Source: CAJQQK01 sp049116495
GTDB lineage: Bacteria; Pseudomonadota; Alphaproteobacteria; Rhizobiales; Hyphomicrobiaceae
DNA length: 64,000 nucleotides
NCBI GenBank assembly: GCA_049116495.1
Contig: JAGDYV010000020.1
Coordinates: forward strand, 15,647 to 79,646
Reading direction: 5' to 3'
Every line of letters begins with the position of its first letter. Position 1 is the stretch's first letter. The translations under genes were made by a program, and so were the position numbers. Positions 45,794 to 55,757 of the stretch are shown one piece after another. Under the pieces are notes generated by a model that was given only the letters and a program-made list of their open reading frames with translations, had not been told where the DNA came from and made no database searches.

Positions 45794-47494
45794 TCAACGC
45801 TGCATGGTAGGCAGTCCATAGTGGACAAATCCGGCCCACAAGGCCGGGTCCCTAGATTTTTTCTGCATGGCCAAGCTGGCCGCTCTGAGGTCGAACTCGA
45901 CGCCTTGCTGGTGCGGCGAGACCAATCGCATCCGCTCGCCCCAAGCTTCAAACAAGGGGCCGGACAGACCGTGACCAGACCAGCTGCGGCGATGATATGT
46001 ACTGCCGACGGCGTACTGCATAAAACGTGTCATCAATGATTTTGTGGCTTTGTCATTGACGTTCCACAAACTCATCACGACTTGCCACGCGCCGGCATAG
46101 TGCCAGGCACGAGCCAGACCAAACACGCCGCCTTCGAAGACTTTTCCAAGTCCCGTTTGACAGGCGCTCATGACGACAACTGGATTGACGAACTCGCGGT
46201 AAAACGTCGATCGTAGGCGTTTGATGTCACGGCCGTAGAGATGCCCGCCGCTTAGCGCAAGAAAGCTCTGGTCCATCGGATTGGCGCTGTCCGAGATGCC
46301 ATGGGTTGCGAAATAAATAAGATGCGGACGCTGCTTGAGCCTTTTCAACACGCGTTTTCGCGTGGCAAACGATCTCAGCAATGGCGCAGAACGCGTAAGG
46401 CGTCCGACATCAATGGCTTCTTGTTGCGCTGCAGGGAGCGGCTGGAAGATCTGCTGTCGATCCCTGGAAAGGTCTGGGTCACCAACAACAAGGGCTCTTC
46501 TGCCAACAAACGGTATTGGGTTTGCGATCTCATCCGCCATCAACGCATCGATGTCAGGCAGCAGGACGATCGCCATGTGATCGACGAGGAGCTTGTCACC
46601 GACCGGCAGCGCGGCGAAGGGCAACGTGCCGATATCAGCGGCCGGCAATATGATGACCCGGTTGAAGGATTGGCTGAGGCGTTGTTCATGGTGGCTGCCG
46701 ATCAGTTTCTCGATAATTGGTTCAGGCAGCGCGAGCGACGCAGCCTCGGCGAGCGACATTTGAAAGTCGGGGGACTCATTCGTCTTCTGTTCGGCCTGCA
46801 GGCTGCGCTTTGTTCGCTTGCGCGATCTGCGTTTGGATTTTGTCCGCCTGATGGGCATCCGCGCCTCCGCGAGGACGGTCACGCCGATGCCGGTGCGGAC
46901 AAGATCTGCGACGGGCAGAAGCGGGAGCGGAACGGTAGCCGCCGCCTCAAGTCCGCGTGCACTAACTAGCCAAACACACAGAGAATACTGTCCCTTCGCA
47001 ATGCCAACGTCGTAGATTAGAGCAGCCGTTCTAACTGCCCCGAAAGACGTGCGTTGCAAACGGCGTGACGTGCTGGTTCTGGCCGAACCGGATCGAGCGG
47101 CAGAGCGACGACCACCATCAATCCGAGATAGCTTTGAACCGATCCTCCGCAAGATTTGAGCCGGGGTCGATTTCTCAAGTCCCGAACGTGCCTTCTTTGG
47201 CACAGAAAAAGCTCCGCGACGCATCTTCGACTTGAAGCCAATCAAGGAACGAGCATGTCGGATCATCGCCATTTTGAGTCCGGAGGCGTTCCCCGATACA
47301 GCATCGCACGCGTGTGAAATTGGACGTCCATCGAAGGCCCGGTAGACTGGCGGCTTCCCTCGTTGTTTGGATTGCGCAATCGAGGCAGAGAGTATCAGAT
47401 CCGCCGTGACGACAAGAACGGCTACACCGACAATTTTAAATCTCGCCAGCAATCGCAAGTCAGGTCCTCCCTCAACGGGCAACCAAGCCGTCAT
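45794..47494 (-). CDS. CHAT-domain caspase-like peptidase
   Basis: 566 residues. An N-terminal hydrophobic segment (IVGVAVLVVTADLILSASIA, about 21-40) suggests export or a membrane anchor. Residues 50-240 are basic and low in recognisable motifs, including a run rich in Arg/Lys at 214-232. The CHAT domain follows: FNRVIILPAADIGTLPFAAL, catalytic His398 in LIYFATHGISD and Cys445 in VVMSACQTGLG, ending with WAGFVHYGLP. CHAT proteases cut partner proteins in bacterial cell-death or regulatory systems. No TPR repeats and no adjacent substrate gene, so its target is unknown. The start (45794-47494, ATG-type codon at 47494) is uncertain. Confidence 0.88.
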   Translation of the reverse strand: MTAWLPVEGGPDLRLLARFKIVGVAVLVVTADLILSASIAQSKQRGKPPVYRAFDGRPISHACDAVSGNASGLKMAMIRHARSLIGFKSKMRRGAFSVPKKARSGLEKSTPAQILRRIGSKLSRIDGGRRSAARSGSARTSTSRRLQRTSFGAVRTAALIYDVGIAKGQYSLCVWLVSARGLEAAATVPLPLLPVADLVRTGIGVTVLAEARMPIRRTKSKRRSRKRTKRSLQAEQKTNESPDFQMSLAEAASLALPEPIIEKLIGSHHEQRLSQSFNRVIILPAADIGTLPFAALPVGDKLLVDHMAIVLLPDIDALMADEIANPIPFVGRRALVVGDPDLSRDRQQIFQPLPAAQQEAIDVGRLTRSAPLLRSFATRKRVLKRLKQRPHLIYFATHGISDSANPMDQSFLALSGGHLYGRDIKRLRSTFYREFVNPVVVMSACQTGLGKVFEGGVFGLARAWHYAGAWQVVMSLWNVNDKATKSLMTRFMQYAVGSTYHRRSWSGHGLSGPLFEAWGERMRLVSPHQQGVEFDLRAASLAMQKKSRDPALWAGFVHYGLPTMQR

Positions 47495-47535
47495 TATTTT
47501 AATTCAATCGCAGGCCCCAGTCGAGAGCGACGCGA

Positions 47536-47682
47536 TCACTGTGGCGAAACGCGTTCGCCTGGAGGTTTTTCCGTGGGTTTGCGCGCTTCCAAGCCAGCTG
47601 CAGGTTTGAGTGCGAGCCAGATTATCACCCCGATAAATATGAAAACCCCGAGGTTCATCATCGTGTCTGCATAATTGCTCAT
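47536..47682 (-). CDS. 48-aa membrane peptide coupled to the BCCT carrier
   Basis: Starts at ATG 47682, overlapping the TGA of the carrier gene (TGATG), and ends at 47536. Sequence MSNYADTMMNLGVFIFIGVI followed by IWLALKPAAG: one transmembrane helix and a short charged tail. Stop-start overlap indicates translational coupling. It may be a small accessory subunit of the transporter; no family name known to me. Confidence 0.7.
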   Translation of the reverse strand: MSNYADTMMNLGVFIFIGVIIWLALKPAAGLEARKPTEKPPGERVSPQ

Positions 47683-49190
47683 CAGTTGTCCTCTAGCCGA
47701 GTTGAAGTTGTGTCGACGAGTAACGCTCTGATCAGGCAAACAACCAGGATGGTTATTACGAACACGAACGGCAAGGCACCCAAGGCAATAATGGTTTTCA
47801 CAGTCGCAATGTTGTCCGACAGGATCATGACAAGGCCGAGAGCACCTAGGACCACGCCCCAACCCAATTTGACAGTTCGAGAGGGGTCCAAGGCGCCGTT
47901 CGACGATAACATTCCCAGAACAAAGGCCGCGCTGACGACGCTTGTTACGAGAAACAGGAATGCCGCAACGATTACCGCAGAAATCGTTAGTGTCGACGCT
48001 GGAAACTGCTCAAGCACAAAAAACGTGACCCGGCTCGCATCTTGTCGGACGATATCCAATATCGGCAATTCAGTGTTGAGCGCAGTATAAAAGCCAATAC
48101 TGCCAAAAACACCAAACCAGAAAATCGAGAAAAACGCCGGCACGACGATCACACCGATCAGGAATTCTCGGATTGTGCGGCCTTTCGAGATGCGCGCAAT
48201 AAAGACTCCAACGAAAGGTGCCCAGGCCAACCACCAGACCATATAGGTCAGCGTCCACGATTGAAACCAATCGGTTGCGCGTTCATCCATGAACGTGAAC
48301 GTGCGAAAACCGTGCACCAGCACCGCCCCCAAGTATTCACCAAGCCCTTGGACGACGCCCCCCATGATGTACTGAGTGGGACCGGCTATCACGACAAAGA
48401 CCAGCAAGCCTGCGGCAATAGCCATGGCAGCGTTAGACAGCACGGCCATGCCTTTGCTCAAGTCGACCACGAGTGCAGGGAGATATGACAAACAAAGAAG
48501 AGTAAAAATCGCGAGTGAGAGGATAAGCCCGGAATTCTTGAAGCCGAACAGCGTGTCGACACCGCCTTTAATTTGAAATACGCCCATCGCGATCGAGCCG
48601 CCAACTCCAATTGCGATGGCCACTATCGCAAATAGATCAAACAGCCACCCGACTGTTTTTGTAATTCTGTTCTCTCCATAAACACAGACCAGCGGCGAGC
48701 TGATCATGTTTGGGCAGTTGAGGCGAAAGCCGAAGTAGGCAATCACCAAGCCGGTTAGTGCGTAGATCGCCCAGGCGTGTAGCCCCCAATGGAAGTTGGT
48801 AACAAACAGTGCCGAGTTTGCAGCTTGGCGCGGTTCTTGAACGTTCGAGATGGCGAGGAAGTGGGTGAGCGGCTCGGCTGTGCCCCAATATAAGAGCCCG
48901 ACCCCCATACCGGCTGCAAACAGCATCGAAAGCCACGAGACGGTCGAGAATTCCGGCACATCACTGTCGCGACCAAGACGTATGTCGCCGTATCGGGAAA
49001 AAGCAAGAACGATGCTGACGATCAACAGGCCGCTGACCGTCAACATAATGAACCAGGCGCGGCTTGAAAATTGGCGATTGACGGTTTCGCTGGCGAATTC
49101 GGCTAGACCAGTCGTATCGACGATGCCCCATACGGCAATGGCAGCAGTCAAAGTCAGCGCGACGATGAGGAGCGGATTGAATTTGATCAA
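47682..49190 (-). CDS. BCCT-family betaine/choline/carnitine transporter
   Basis: 502 residues, about 12 membrane helices. Family motifs include MLFAAGMGVGLLYWGTAEPL, the YxxxGW-like HWGLHAWAIYALTGLVIAYF (shown as HWGLHAWAIYALTGL), and TYMVWWLAWAPFVGVFIARI with the conserved tryptophans of the substrate cage. It imports quaternary ammonium compounds with sodium or protons for osmoprotection or catabolism. The TTG start at 49190 is the only one that fits; ribosome site weak. It begins 33 bp after the RND pump gene, possibly on the same transcript. Confidence 0.93.
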   Translation of the reverse strand: MIKFNPLLIVALTLTAAIAVWGIVDTTGLAEFASETVNRQFSSRAWFIMLTVSGLLIVSIVLAFSRYGDIRLGRDSDVPEFSTVSWLSMLFAAGMGVGLLYWGTAEPLTHFLAISNVQEPRQAANSALFVTNFHWGLHAWAIYALTGLVIAYFGFRLNCPNMISSPLVCVYGENRITKTVGWLFDLFAIVAIAIGVGGSIAMGVFQIKGGVDTLFGFKNSGLILSLAIFTLLCLSYLPALVVDLSKGMAVLSNAAMAIAAGLLVFVVIAGPTQYIMGGVVQGLGEYLGAVLVHGFRTFTFMDERATDWFQSWTLTYMVWWLAWAPFVGVFIARISKGRTIREFLIGVIVVPAFFSIFWFGVFGSIGFYTALNTELPILDIVRQDASRVTFFVLEQFPASTLTISAVIVAAFLFLVTSVVSAAFVLGMLSSNGALDPSRTVKLGWGVVLGALGLVMILSDNIATVKTIIALGALPFVFVITILVVCLIRALLVDTTSTRLEDN

Positions 49191-49223
49191 TGTCCGTGTC
49201 CATTGCTCGGGTCGGTCAGCTTC

Positions 49224-52200
49224 CTATTCAGCAGCGCCAGTAGCGACCTGCCGGCGTTTCGTTCCGTTGGCCCACTCCCGCATGTTTTGGATCGCGACGT
49301 AAAGAACGGGCACAAACAGCATGCCGATGACCGTCGCAGCAAGCATGCCGAAGAATACGACGTAACCAACTGAGACCCGGCTGGCTGCACCAGCACCGCT
49401 TGCAAACAGAAGCGGGGACACGCCTAATATGAACGAAAGCGCTGTCATCATGACAGCTCGAAAGCGGGTTCTGGCCGCATCGATTGCGGCGTCGGCAACA
49501 CCTGCACCGGTCTCCCGGCGTGCCTTGGCAAATTCAACAATGAGAATTGCGCTCTTTGACGCGAGACCAATCAACATCACGAGTCCAATCTGAGCGTACA
49601 GATTGTTGTTGAGGAAAGGGAGCAGCCAAAGCGGAATCAGCGCGCCAAAAGCGGCAAGAACAACGGATAGAATAACTGAAACCGGAGTTGTCCAACTCTC
49701 GTATTGGGCCACGAGAAACAGGTAGGCGAAAATCAACGCAAGCGCGAAAATTGCGATGATGAGATTCCCGGCTTCGAGTTGCTGCTGCGCTGTGCCGGTC
49801 CATGCGATGGCATAGCCGGGAGGCAAGGCTTTGGCAGCCGTGCGTTCAACCGCTGCGATTGCCTGACTGGTGCTATATCCCGGTGCTGGGTTCGCGGTGA
49901 TCGCGGCGCTCTTATAGATATTATAGCGTTTGATCGCCAATGGCCCGAGGAGTGGTCTTATTTCCACCAGCGTATTCAGCGGGACCATCTCGTTCGAGGC
50001 ACTGCGCACGTAGAGGCGATTGATATCTTCAATCTGGTTTCGGAAGCGGGCTTCCGCCTGGATCATGACGCGATAGACTTTTCCGTAAAGATTGAAGTCA
50101 TTGATATAGGACGAGCCGAACTGTGCTTGCAGAGTCTGGAAGATCTCGGAAATGGGGACGCCGAGAACTTGAGCTTTGTCGCGATCGACCTCAAGGAACA
50201 ATTGCGGGACATTGGCGGAGAAGGTGCTGAAGACCTGCGCTAATTCGGGGCGTTGATTGGCTGCAAAAACCAGACTGCGTGTCGCCGCCGCCAGTTCCTG
50301 TGGGGTGCCGCCTGCGAGGTCCTGTAACTGGGCTTCGACGCCGCCGCCCGTGCCGAGCCCGATGATTGGAGGAATAGGGAATGCGAAAGCGTTCGCAGAC
50401 GGAATCGCTGCAAATTCCGCGTTGGCTTTGCGCAATATACTGAACCACTTCTTGTCGAAATCGGTTCGTTCGGCCCAAGGATCCATGATCATGATGATCA
50501 ATGCGGAATTCGGTGATGCGCCGGACAGGAGGCTGAACCCGGGAACAGCCAGAACATCTCGAACGCCGTCAATTTTCTGGAGCATGTCGGATGCACGGCG
50601 CGTGACTTCCTCAGTCCGTGACAGCGAAGCGCCATCGGGCAGCTGAATGTTAGCCATCAACGCACCCTTGTCCTCAAGTGGTAGGAAGCCGGTTGGCACC
50701 CGCGTAAACAGCCAACCGGTGGCAACGGCAAAGAGGACGAAGACGACCAAAGACAAGAACATCCGCCGGACCATCGTGCCCGCAAGTGCTCCGAACCGAT
50801 CTCGAGTCCAATCGACAGCCCTTGAGAAATATCCGAGCAGGCCGCCGGGACTTGATGCTCCGGGCTTGAGGATGAGTGCGCAAAGCGCCGGCGCCAACGT
50901 CAGCGCGTTCAGCGAAGAGATGCACACCGCCACGCTGATGGTGATCGCAAACTGACGATAAAGTTCCCCGGTAATGCCGGGCATGAATGAAACCGGAACG
51001 AACACTGCCAGTAATACGAGCGTCGTTGCAACGACCGGTCCGGTCACTTGTTCCATGGACTTTCTCGTGGCTTCCCTGACGTCCAAACCTTCCTCGTCCA
51101 TCACGCGTTGGACATTTTCAACCACGACAATACTGTCATCAACGACAACGCCAATGGCGAGGATGATCGCAAAAAGCGTAATCGTATTGATGGAAAAGCC
51201 GAACAGATAGAGGAAGGCAAATGTGCCGATCAGTGACACCGGGATTGCCAGCGTCGGGATCAACGTTGAGCGCCAATCCGCGAGGAACAGGAAGGTTACC
51301 GCGACAACCAGCGCGAACGTCATGAACAGCGTCGTGACGACCTCTTCAACCGAAGCCCGCACTGATAGGGTCGTGTCATATACGATGTTATACTCAACAT
51401 CCGGTGGGAAACGCGTTTTTAGGCGCTCAAGTTCGGCATAAATATTATTGGCAACTTCAAGTGCATTGGCGCCAGGGGACTGGTAGATCCCGATCCCTGC
51501 GGCGGGTGAATTATTCAGTGTTGTTGTCGAACCGTAGTTTTGCGAACCCAACTCGATCCGCGCGACATCCTTCAACCTGATAAAAGATCCATCCGAGTTG
51601 GCCCGCAGCACGATGTTACCAAACTCTTCGACGGTTTTGAGGCGCCCTTTCGCCTGAATCGTCAGTTGAAACTGGGAACGCGTATCGAATGGTGGTGCAC
51701 CAAGTTGGCCAGCGGTCGCCTGAATGTTTTGGTTCGATATGGCATTGGAGACGTCTGCCGTCGTGAGATTGAGTGATGTCAATCGGTCTGGGTCCAGCCA
51801 AACGCGCATGCCATAGTCGAGCGGTCCGAATTGCGAAACACTTCCGACGCCGTTGATCCGCGCCAAACTGTCTTGAATATTGATCGATGCGTAGTTGCTC
51901 AAGAAGAGTGCATCGCGAGATTGCTTCGGCGACAGCAGCGTGATCACCATGAGCAAACTTGACGATTGCTTTTTGGTCGTCACGCCGCTCCGTGTGACTT
52001 CTGTTGGCAATTGTGCAGTTGCCGTTGCCACGCGGTTTTGCACGTTCACCGCGGCAATGTCGGGATTGGTTCCGACATTGAACGTCACGGTTAGGGTGTA
52101 ACTACCATCATTGTTGCTGTCCGACGACATGGACAACATGCCGTCAACGCCGTTGACCTTGTCTTCGATTGGTGCGGCCACAGATTGTTCCACGGCTGTA

Positions 52201-52364
52201 GCGTTCGCACCTGTGTATTTGGCCGTCACCTGGACTTGCGGCGGCGCGACATCCGGGAACTCCTCGACGGGCAAGACGTAAAGGGCGATCAATCCCGCAA
52301 GCGAGATGACAACTGAAATGACCAAGGCGAACTTCGGTCGGTCAATGAAAAAGGCCGAAAACAT
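49224..52364 (-). CDS. RND multidrug efflux permease (HAE1 family)
   Basis: 1046 residues, the normal length for AcrB/MexB-type pumps. It begins MFSAFFIDRPKFALVISVVI, followed by the PVEEFPDVAPPQVQVTA strand. The proton-relay helix has the acidic pair in GVVVDDSIVVVENVQR, and MPGITGELYRQFAITISVAV lies downstream. A second half repeats the layout (QIGLVMLIGLASKSAILIVE). It exports toxic compounds from periplasm and inner membrane, with the adaptor encoded upstream; no outer-membrane TolC gene is present in the window. Start ATG 52364, 20 bp after the adaptor gene. Confidence 0.95.
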   Translation of the reverse strand: MFSAFFIDRPKFALVISVVISLAGLIALYVLPVEEFPDVAPPQVQVTAKYTGANATAVEQSVAAPIEDKVNGVDGMLSMSSDSNNDGSYTLTVTFNVGTNPDIAAVNVQNRVATATAQLPTEVTRSGVTTKKQSSSLLMVITLLSPKQSRDALFLSNYASINIQDSLARINGVGSVSQFGPLDYGMRVWLDPDRLTSLNLTTADVSNAISNQNIQATAGQLGAPPFDTRSQFQLTIQAKGRLKTVEEFGNIVLRANSDGSFIRLKDVARIELGSQNYGSTTTLNNSPAAGIGIYQSPGANALEVANNIYAELERLKTRFPPDVEYNIVYDTTLSVRASVEEVVTTLFMTFALVVAVTFLFLADWRSTLIPTLAIPVSLIGTFAFLYLFGFSINTITLFAIILAIGVVVDDSIVVVENVQRVMDEEGLDVREATRKSMEQVTGPVVATTLVLLAVFVPVSFMPGITGELYRQFAITISVAVCISSLNALTLAPALCALILKPGASSPGGLLGYFSRAVDWTRDRFGALAGTMVRRMFLSLVVFVLFAVATGWLFTRVPTGFLPLEDKGALMANIQLPDGASLSRTEEVTRRASDMLQKIDGVRDVLAVPGFSLLSGASPNSALIIMIMDPWAERTDFDKKWFSILRKANAEFAAIPSANAFAFPIPPIIGLGTGGGVEAQLQDLAGGTPQELAAATRSLVFAANQRPELAQVFSTFSANVPQLFLEVDRDKAQVLGVPISEIFQTLQAQFGSSYINDFNLYGKVYRVMIQAEARFRNQIEDINRLYVRSASNEMVPLNTLVEIRPLLGPLAIKRYNIYKSAAITANPAPGYSTSQAIAAVERTAAKALPPGYAIAWTGTAQQQLEAGNLIIAIFALALIFAYLFLVAQYESWTTPVSVILSVVLAAFGALIPLWLLPFLNNNLYAQIGLVMLIGLASKSAILIVEFAKARRETGAGVADAAIDAARTRFRAVMMTALSFILGVSPLLFASGAGAASRVSVGYVVFFGMLAATVIGMLFVPVLYVAIQNMREWANGTKRRQVATGAAE

Positions 52365-52384
52365 GATCTACTCGCAGTAACGGA

Positions 52385-53500
52385 TTAGGAGGCTTTGACC
52401 GGTTTGACCACCATGGTCGGTCGGACTTTCTGAATGCCGTCGACAATCACACGCTCACCGGTTGCCAGGCCATTGGAGACGACCCAATCCGTATCAACTT
52501 GTCGAGTTGGTGTGATCCTGCGAACTTCCACTTTGTTTGCCCGATCGACCACGAGCACGAAATAGCCCTCACTGTCGCGCTGCACCGCCACTTGCGGGAC
52601 GGTAATTGAACGCTCAGTCTGTTTGGGGCGGATGACAACGGTCACAAATTGGCCCGGCAGCAGTACGCCTTTTGGGTTCGGAAACTGCGCTCTGGCAGTG
52701 ATTGTATCCGTGCTTTGGTTGACATTCGGCGAAAGGTAGTTGAATGCGCCGGGCTGATCGTAGTTCGTGCCATCCGACAAGCGAAGGGTTGGAGCGACAG
52801 GCGGGTTCTTTAGATCAATTCCGCGCTTGCGTGCGGCGATCATCTGTTTTTCGCTGACGCCGATCGTGACGTAAACCGGGTCAATACTGGTCACGGTCGC
52901 CAACGGGTCACTTGATGCACCCACGAGATTTCCTACGCTATAGCTTGCAGTGCTGATCCTGCCGGAAACCGGACTGATGACTTTCGTGTATCCAAGGTCG
53001 AGTTCGGCTGCCTTGAGCGCGGCCTTGGCTTTTAGAACATCGGCCTCAGCGGAGAGTTTTTCTGCCCGTGATTGATCGAGGGATGCCTCTGAGACGACAT
53101 CTCTGCCTTGCAGCGACTGCTTTCGTTTGAAGTCAGATTCGGCATTTGCACGTCTGGCTTGCGCGCTTGCCAGTTCGGCCTTGCGTTGATCGACGACGAC
53201 CTCATACGGGGCCTGCTCGATCTCAAACAGAACCTGTCCTTTTTTTACGGTCCTTCCTTCGGTGAAGTTGCGTTTTTCCAGTACGCCCGTAACGCGTGCC
53301 CGTAGAGAAACCGTCTCAACCGCAACCACACGTCCGACATAGCGAAACTCCGGGGTTACATCCTTCTCTGCGATGGCTTGCACGATCACGCTGGGCATCG
53401 GGCGGGCAGCATTCTGCGCAGACGCAGGCAACGCTAAAATCAACAGCTGATAGCAAAAAACAACAGCAAGTCCGGCTTGTATTGTACGTAGGGTGTTCAT
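52385..53500 (-). CDS. RND efflux periplasmic adaptor (membrane fusion protein)
   Basis: 371 residues. An N-terminal signal (LAVVFCYQLLILALPASAQN) is followed by the paired lipoyl half-motifs (VVAVETVSLRARVTGVLEKR and LGYTKVISPVSGRIS), an alpha-hairpin between them (residues ~105-165) and beta-barrel and membrane-proximal domains (GQFVTVVIRPKQTERSITVP). It bridges the RND permease to an outer-membrane channel. ATG 53500 follows GAGGGACG. First gene of the efflux operon. I see no regulator gene beside it. Confidence 0.95.
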   Translation of the reverse strand: MNTLRTIQAGLAVVFCYQLLILALPASAQNAARPMPSVIVQAIAEKDVTPEFRYVGRVVAVETVSLRARVTGVLEKRNFTEGRTVKKGQVLFEIEQAPYEVVVDQRKAELASAQARRANAESDFKRKQSLQGRDVVSEASLDQSRAEKLSAEADVLKAKAALKAAELDLGYTKVISPVSGRISTASYSVGNLVGASSDPLATVTSIDPVYVTIGVSEKQMIAARKRGIDLKNPPVAPTLRLSDGTNYDQPGAFNYLSPNVNQSTDTITARAQFPNPKGVLLPGQFVTVVIRPKQTERSITVPQVAVQRDSEGYFVLVVDRANKVEVRRITPTRQVDTDWVVSNGLATGERVIVDGIQKVRPTMVVKPVKAS

Positions 53501-53671
53501 TACGCAAGCGTCCCTCAGGCAAATGCACGACTTGATGACGACTATCTATTGAATATCAAAAGGATGCAATCGGCGATCCTGCAATTTGGGCGATTGTCTG
53601 AAGGCAAATGTGCGCCCACCGGACGCAGCCGTATAGATGCGCACCTCATGTTCTTGTCCGATAGGGTCAGA

Positions 53672-54193
53672 TCAAGCGATTGAGTCGGCCGGGCGGTCTG
53701 CTTTCCGGGTATCGATCAAGACGCATGAATTGACGATTTGTGCTTCCGGAACAGTCCAATATCGTTTGAGGAGCGGGCGAATGCGTTCGCGATCGACCAA
53801 CTCAAATCCATGCTTACGGTAAAACTTGATGGCCCAAGTCGCGGCCATCCATGTTCCGATGAGAATGGATCTGTCGGTTTGACGCTTGAGATGACTGAGG
53901 AGTTCGGCGCCGACACCACTGCGTTGTGCGGCGGGATCAACATAGGCATGGCGGATTAGCGTGACATCTAACACATCCTGGATGCCCATGACGCCGACAA
54001 GGCGTCCATTTTCAAGATAACCCGAGAACCGAATGCCAGCCGCGATATCACGCTTCAGTTCGCTCTCCGACATGTAGGGTTCGTGAAAGCAGGCATCGGG
54101 AATGACGCCGCGGTAGGCTTCTGACGCCAGATTGATGATGTCCAAAACGCGATCAAAGTCGGATGGCGTGCACGGTTCGATCGGATATGTCAT
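53672..54193 (-). CDS. GNAT-family N-acetyltransferase
   Basis: 173 residues. Acetyl-CoA binding motif AQRSGVGAELLSHLK after strand TLIRHAYVDPA, then SILIGTWMAATWAIKFYRKHGFELV. Acceptor unknown; small-molecule or protein N-acetylation. I chose ATG 54193 (MTYPIEPCTPSDFDRVLDII), where the fold starts; the frame extends to 54235. Divergent from the isochorismatase-like gene. Confidence 0.88.
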   Translation of the reverse strand: MTYPIEPCTPSDFDRVLDIINLASEAYRGVIPDACFHEPYMSESELKRDIAAGIRFSGYLENGRLVGVMGIQDVLDVTLIRHAYVDPAAQRSGVGAELLSHLKRQTDRSILIGTWMAATWAIKFYRKHGFELVDRERIRPLLKRYWTVPEAQIVNSCVLIDTRKADRPADSIA

Positions 54194-54270
54194 ATGAAGG
54201 ACTTTAAAAGCGCTTGCCGATCCGTCGTCAAGCAATGAGTTGCCACGATCGAGGCCAATCGGAGATCATC

Positions 54271-54954
54271 ATGCATCGCGTCGGTATACGCCAGGAAATC
54301 CTGGATCGGGTGCTGGCGCGTCGCGGTCGTATCCATCTCTTCGATCATTTTGCAGCCGTCGAGACTGCCCTCGTGATTATAGACATGCAGCCGACGTTCG
54401 TTGCGCCGGGCAGTCCTGCCGAGGTGCCGGCAGCGCGTGAAATTGTCGGGAGGATTGCTGAAACGGCTGCGGCACTACGGACCAAAGGCGTCCTGATCGC
54501 GTGGGTAACGCATGCAAACCGCGCTGTCGGCCGAGGCAGTGACTGGGATGGCTTTTTCAATGTGTTTGTCGCCGATGCTGTACGTCAACGCACGATTGCG
54601 AGCCTTTCTCCGGATAGTCCTGACACGCAGATCTGGCACGCGTTCGACGTAGCGAGCGACGACGTCCATGTGTTCAAGAATCGGTACAGTGCACTCATTC
54701 AAGGATCGTCTTCTCTGGAGCGTGTGCTTCGCAGCCGTGGCATTCGAAACGTGTTGATCGCCGGGACGAAGACCAATGTGTGCTGCGAGGCGACGGCACG
54801 CGACGCGATGATGTTGGACTTCAACGTCGCAATGCTGTCGGACTGCACAGCCGCGCTGTCGGACGATGAGCATCGCGCCACGCTTGAGACTTTCATTCAG
54901 CAATTTGGTGATGTGCTCACTGGCGAGGAGGCGGTGGCGCTGGTCGAACCATAG
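54271..54954 (+). CDS. Isochorismatase-like cysteine hydrolase
   Basis: 227 residues. Catalytic triad positions are visible: Asp in ALVIIDMQPTFVAPG, Lys in VHVFKNRYSALI and Cys in GTKTNVCCEATARDAMM. The family includes nicotinamidases, N-carbamoyl hydrolases and ureidoacrylate hydrolases. Both a hydantoinase and a purine operon lie in the window, so an N-carbamoyl or ureido substrate is conceivable. ATG 54271 follows GGAG. Confidence 0.9.
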   Translation: MHRVGIRQEILDRVLARRGRIHLFDHFAAVETALVIIDMQPTFVAPGSPAEVPAAREIVGRIAETAAALRTKGVLIAWVTHANRAVGRGSDWDGFFNVFVADAVRQRTIASLSPDSPDTQIWHAFDVASDDVHVFKNRYSALIQGSSSLERVLRSRGIRNVLIAGTKTNVCCEATARDAMMLDFNVAMLSDCTAALSDDEHRATLETFIQQFGDVLTGEEAVALVEP

Positions 54955-55102
54955 TGCCAGCGTCATACAATGTTTGTAGCCGTCACTAATCTATTCGGAT
55001 GCTCAAGTTGACCAACAAGCCAGATGATGTCGATTGCAAACACTGCTTAACGGATGTGTCATTGCTCGCCTGACCAGAAATGCAAGTTGTAGGACGACCG
55101 GT

Positions 55103-55591
55103 ATGACTGAACACACCTATCTAATTACAGCTGAAGAGATCGCGGCCATGAGCGGCCTTCACAAAACCCACTTTCTCAACTCGAACGCGCGCCGGTTGAA
55201 CAAATCACTGGGCGATCTTACCGGGCTTAGCGGCTTTGGTTTTCACATAATTGAGGTTCAGCCAGGACAGGAAACAACAGAACATCACGTTCATCACCAC
55301 GAAGACGAGTGCGTCTACGTTCTGGCGGGATCCGCAGAAGCCGTTATAGGGGACGAGGTCATTCCGATAAAGGCGGGTGATTTTATCGGTTATCGCAAGG
55401 GTGGCCTGGCACATTCTATTGTCAATACGGGCGCCGACGTGCTCCGCTGTATCGTGGTTGGCGAGCGCCTGCCGCATGATGTGGGCGACTACCCGCGATT
55501 AAAAAAGAGGATCTTTAGAAACGTCGGGCTGAAACCAAACCTCGTTGATCATGATGACCTTGACGAACCTGAGATGGGTGCCAAGAAATAG
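55103..55591 (+). CDS. Cupin-domain protein
   Basis: 162 residues with a single cupin barrel. Motif one is TTEHHVHHHEDECVYVLAGS (metal ligands His, His, Glu) and motif two is IPIKAGDFIGYRKGGLAHSI with the later His. Likely a small mononuclear-metal enzyme or sugar/acid-binding protein. ATG 55103 follows AGGA; the frame is open upstream. It is a single gene 148 bp after the hydrolase on the same strand. Confidence 0.88.
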   Translation: MTEHTYLITAEEIAAMSGLHKTHFLNSNARRLNKSLGDLTGLSGFGFHIIEVQPGQETTEHHVHHHEDECVYVLAGSAEAVIGDEVIPIKAGDFIGYRKGGLAHSIVNTGADVLRCIVVGERLPHDVGDYPRLKKRIFRNVGLKPNLVDHDDLDEPEMGAKK

Positions 55592-55757
55592 TCAGGGATT
55601 GCGTTGTTTGTAATCTGCTCAAATTCATCTCGGGCCCAAAAGGGGTGCTGCCGCCTGTAGGTCAGGAGCGCGTCGCTCTGCTCATCGCCGCGTCTGTGTG
55701 CGATATGCTGGCCAAGTCAAGACTATAGACTGTTCCGAAGCAACAACTGGTGATGAC

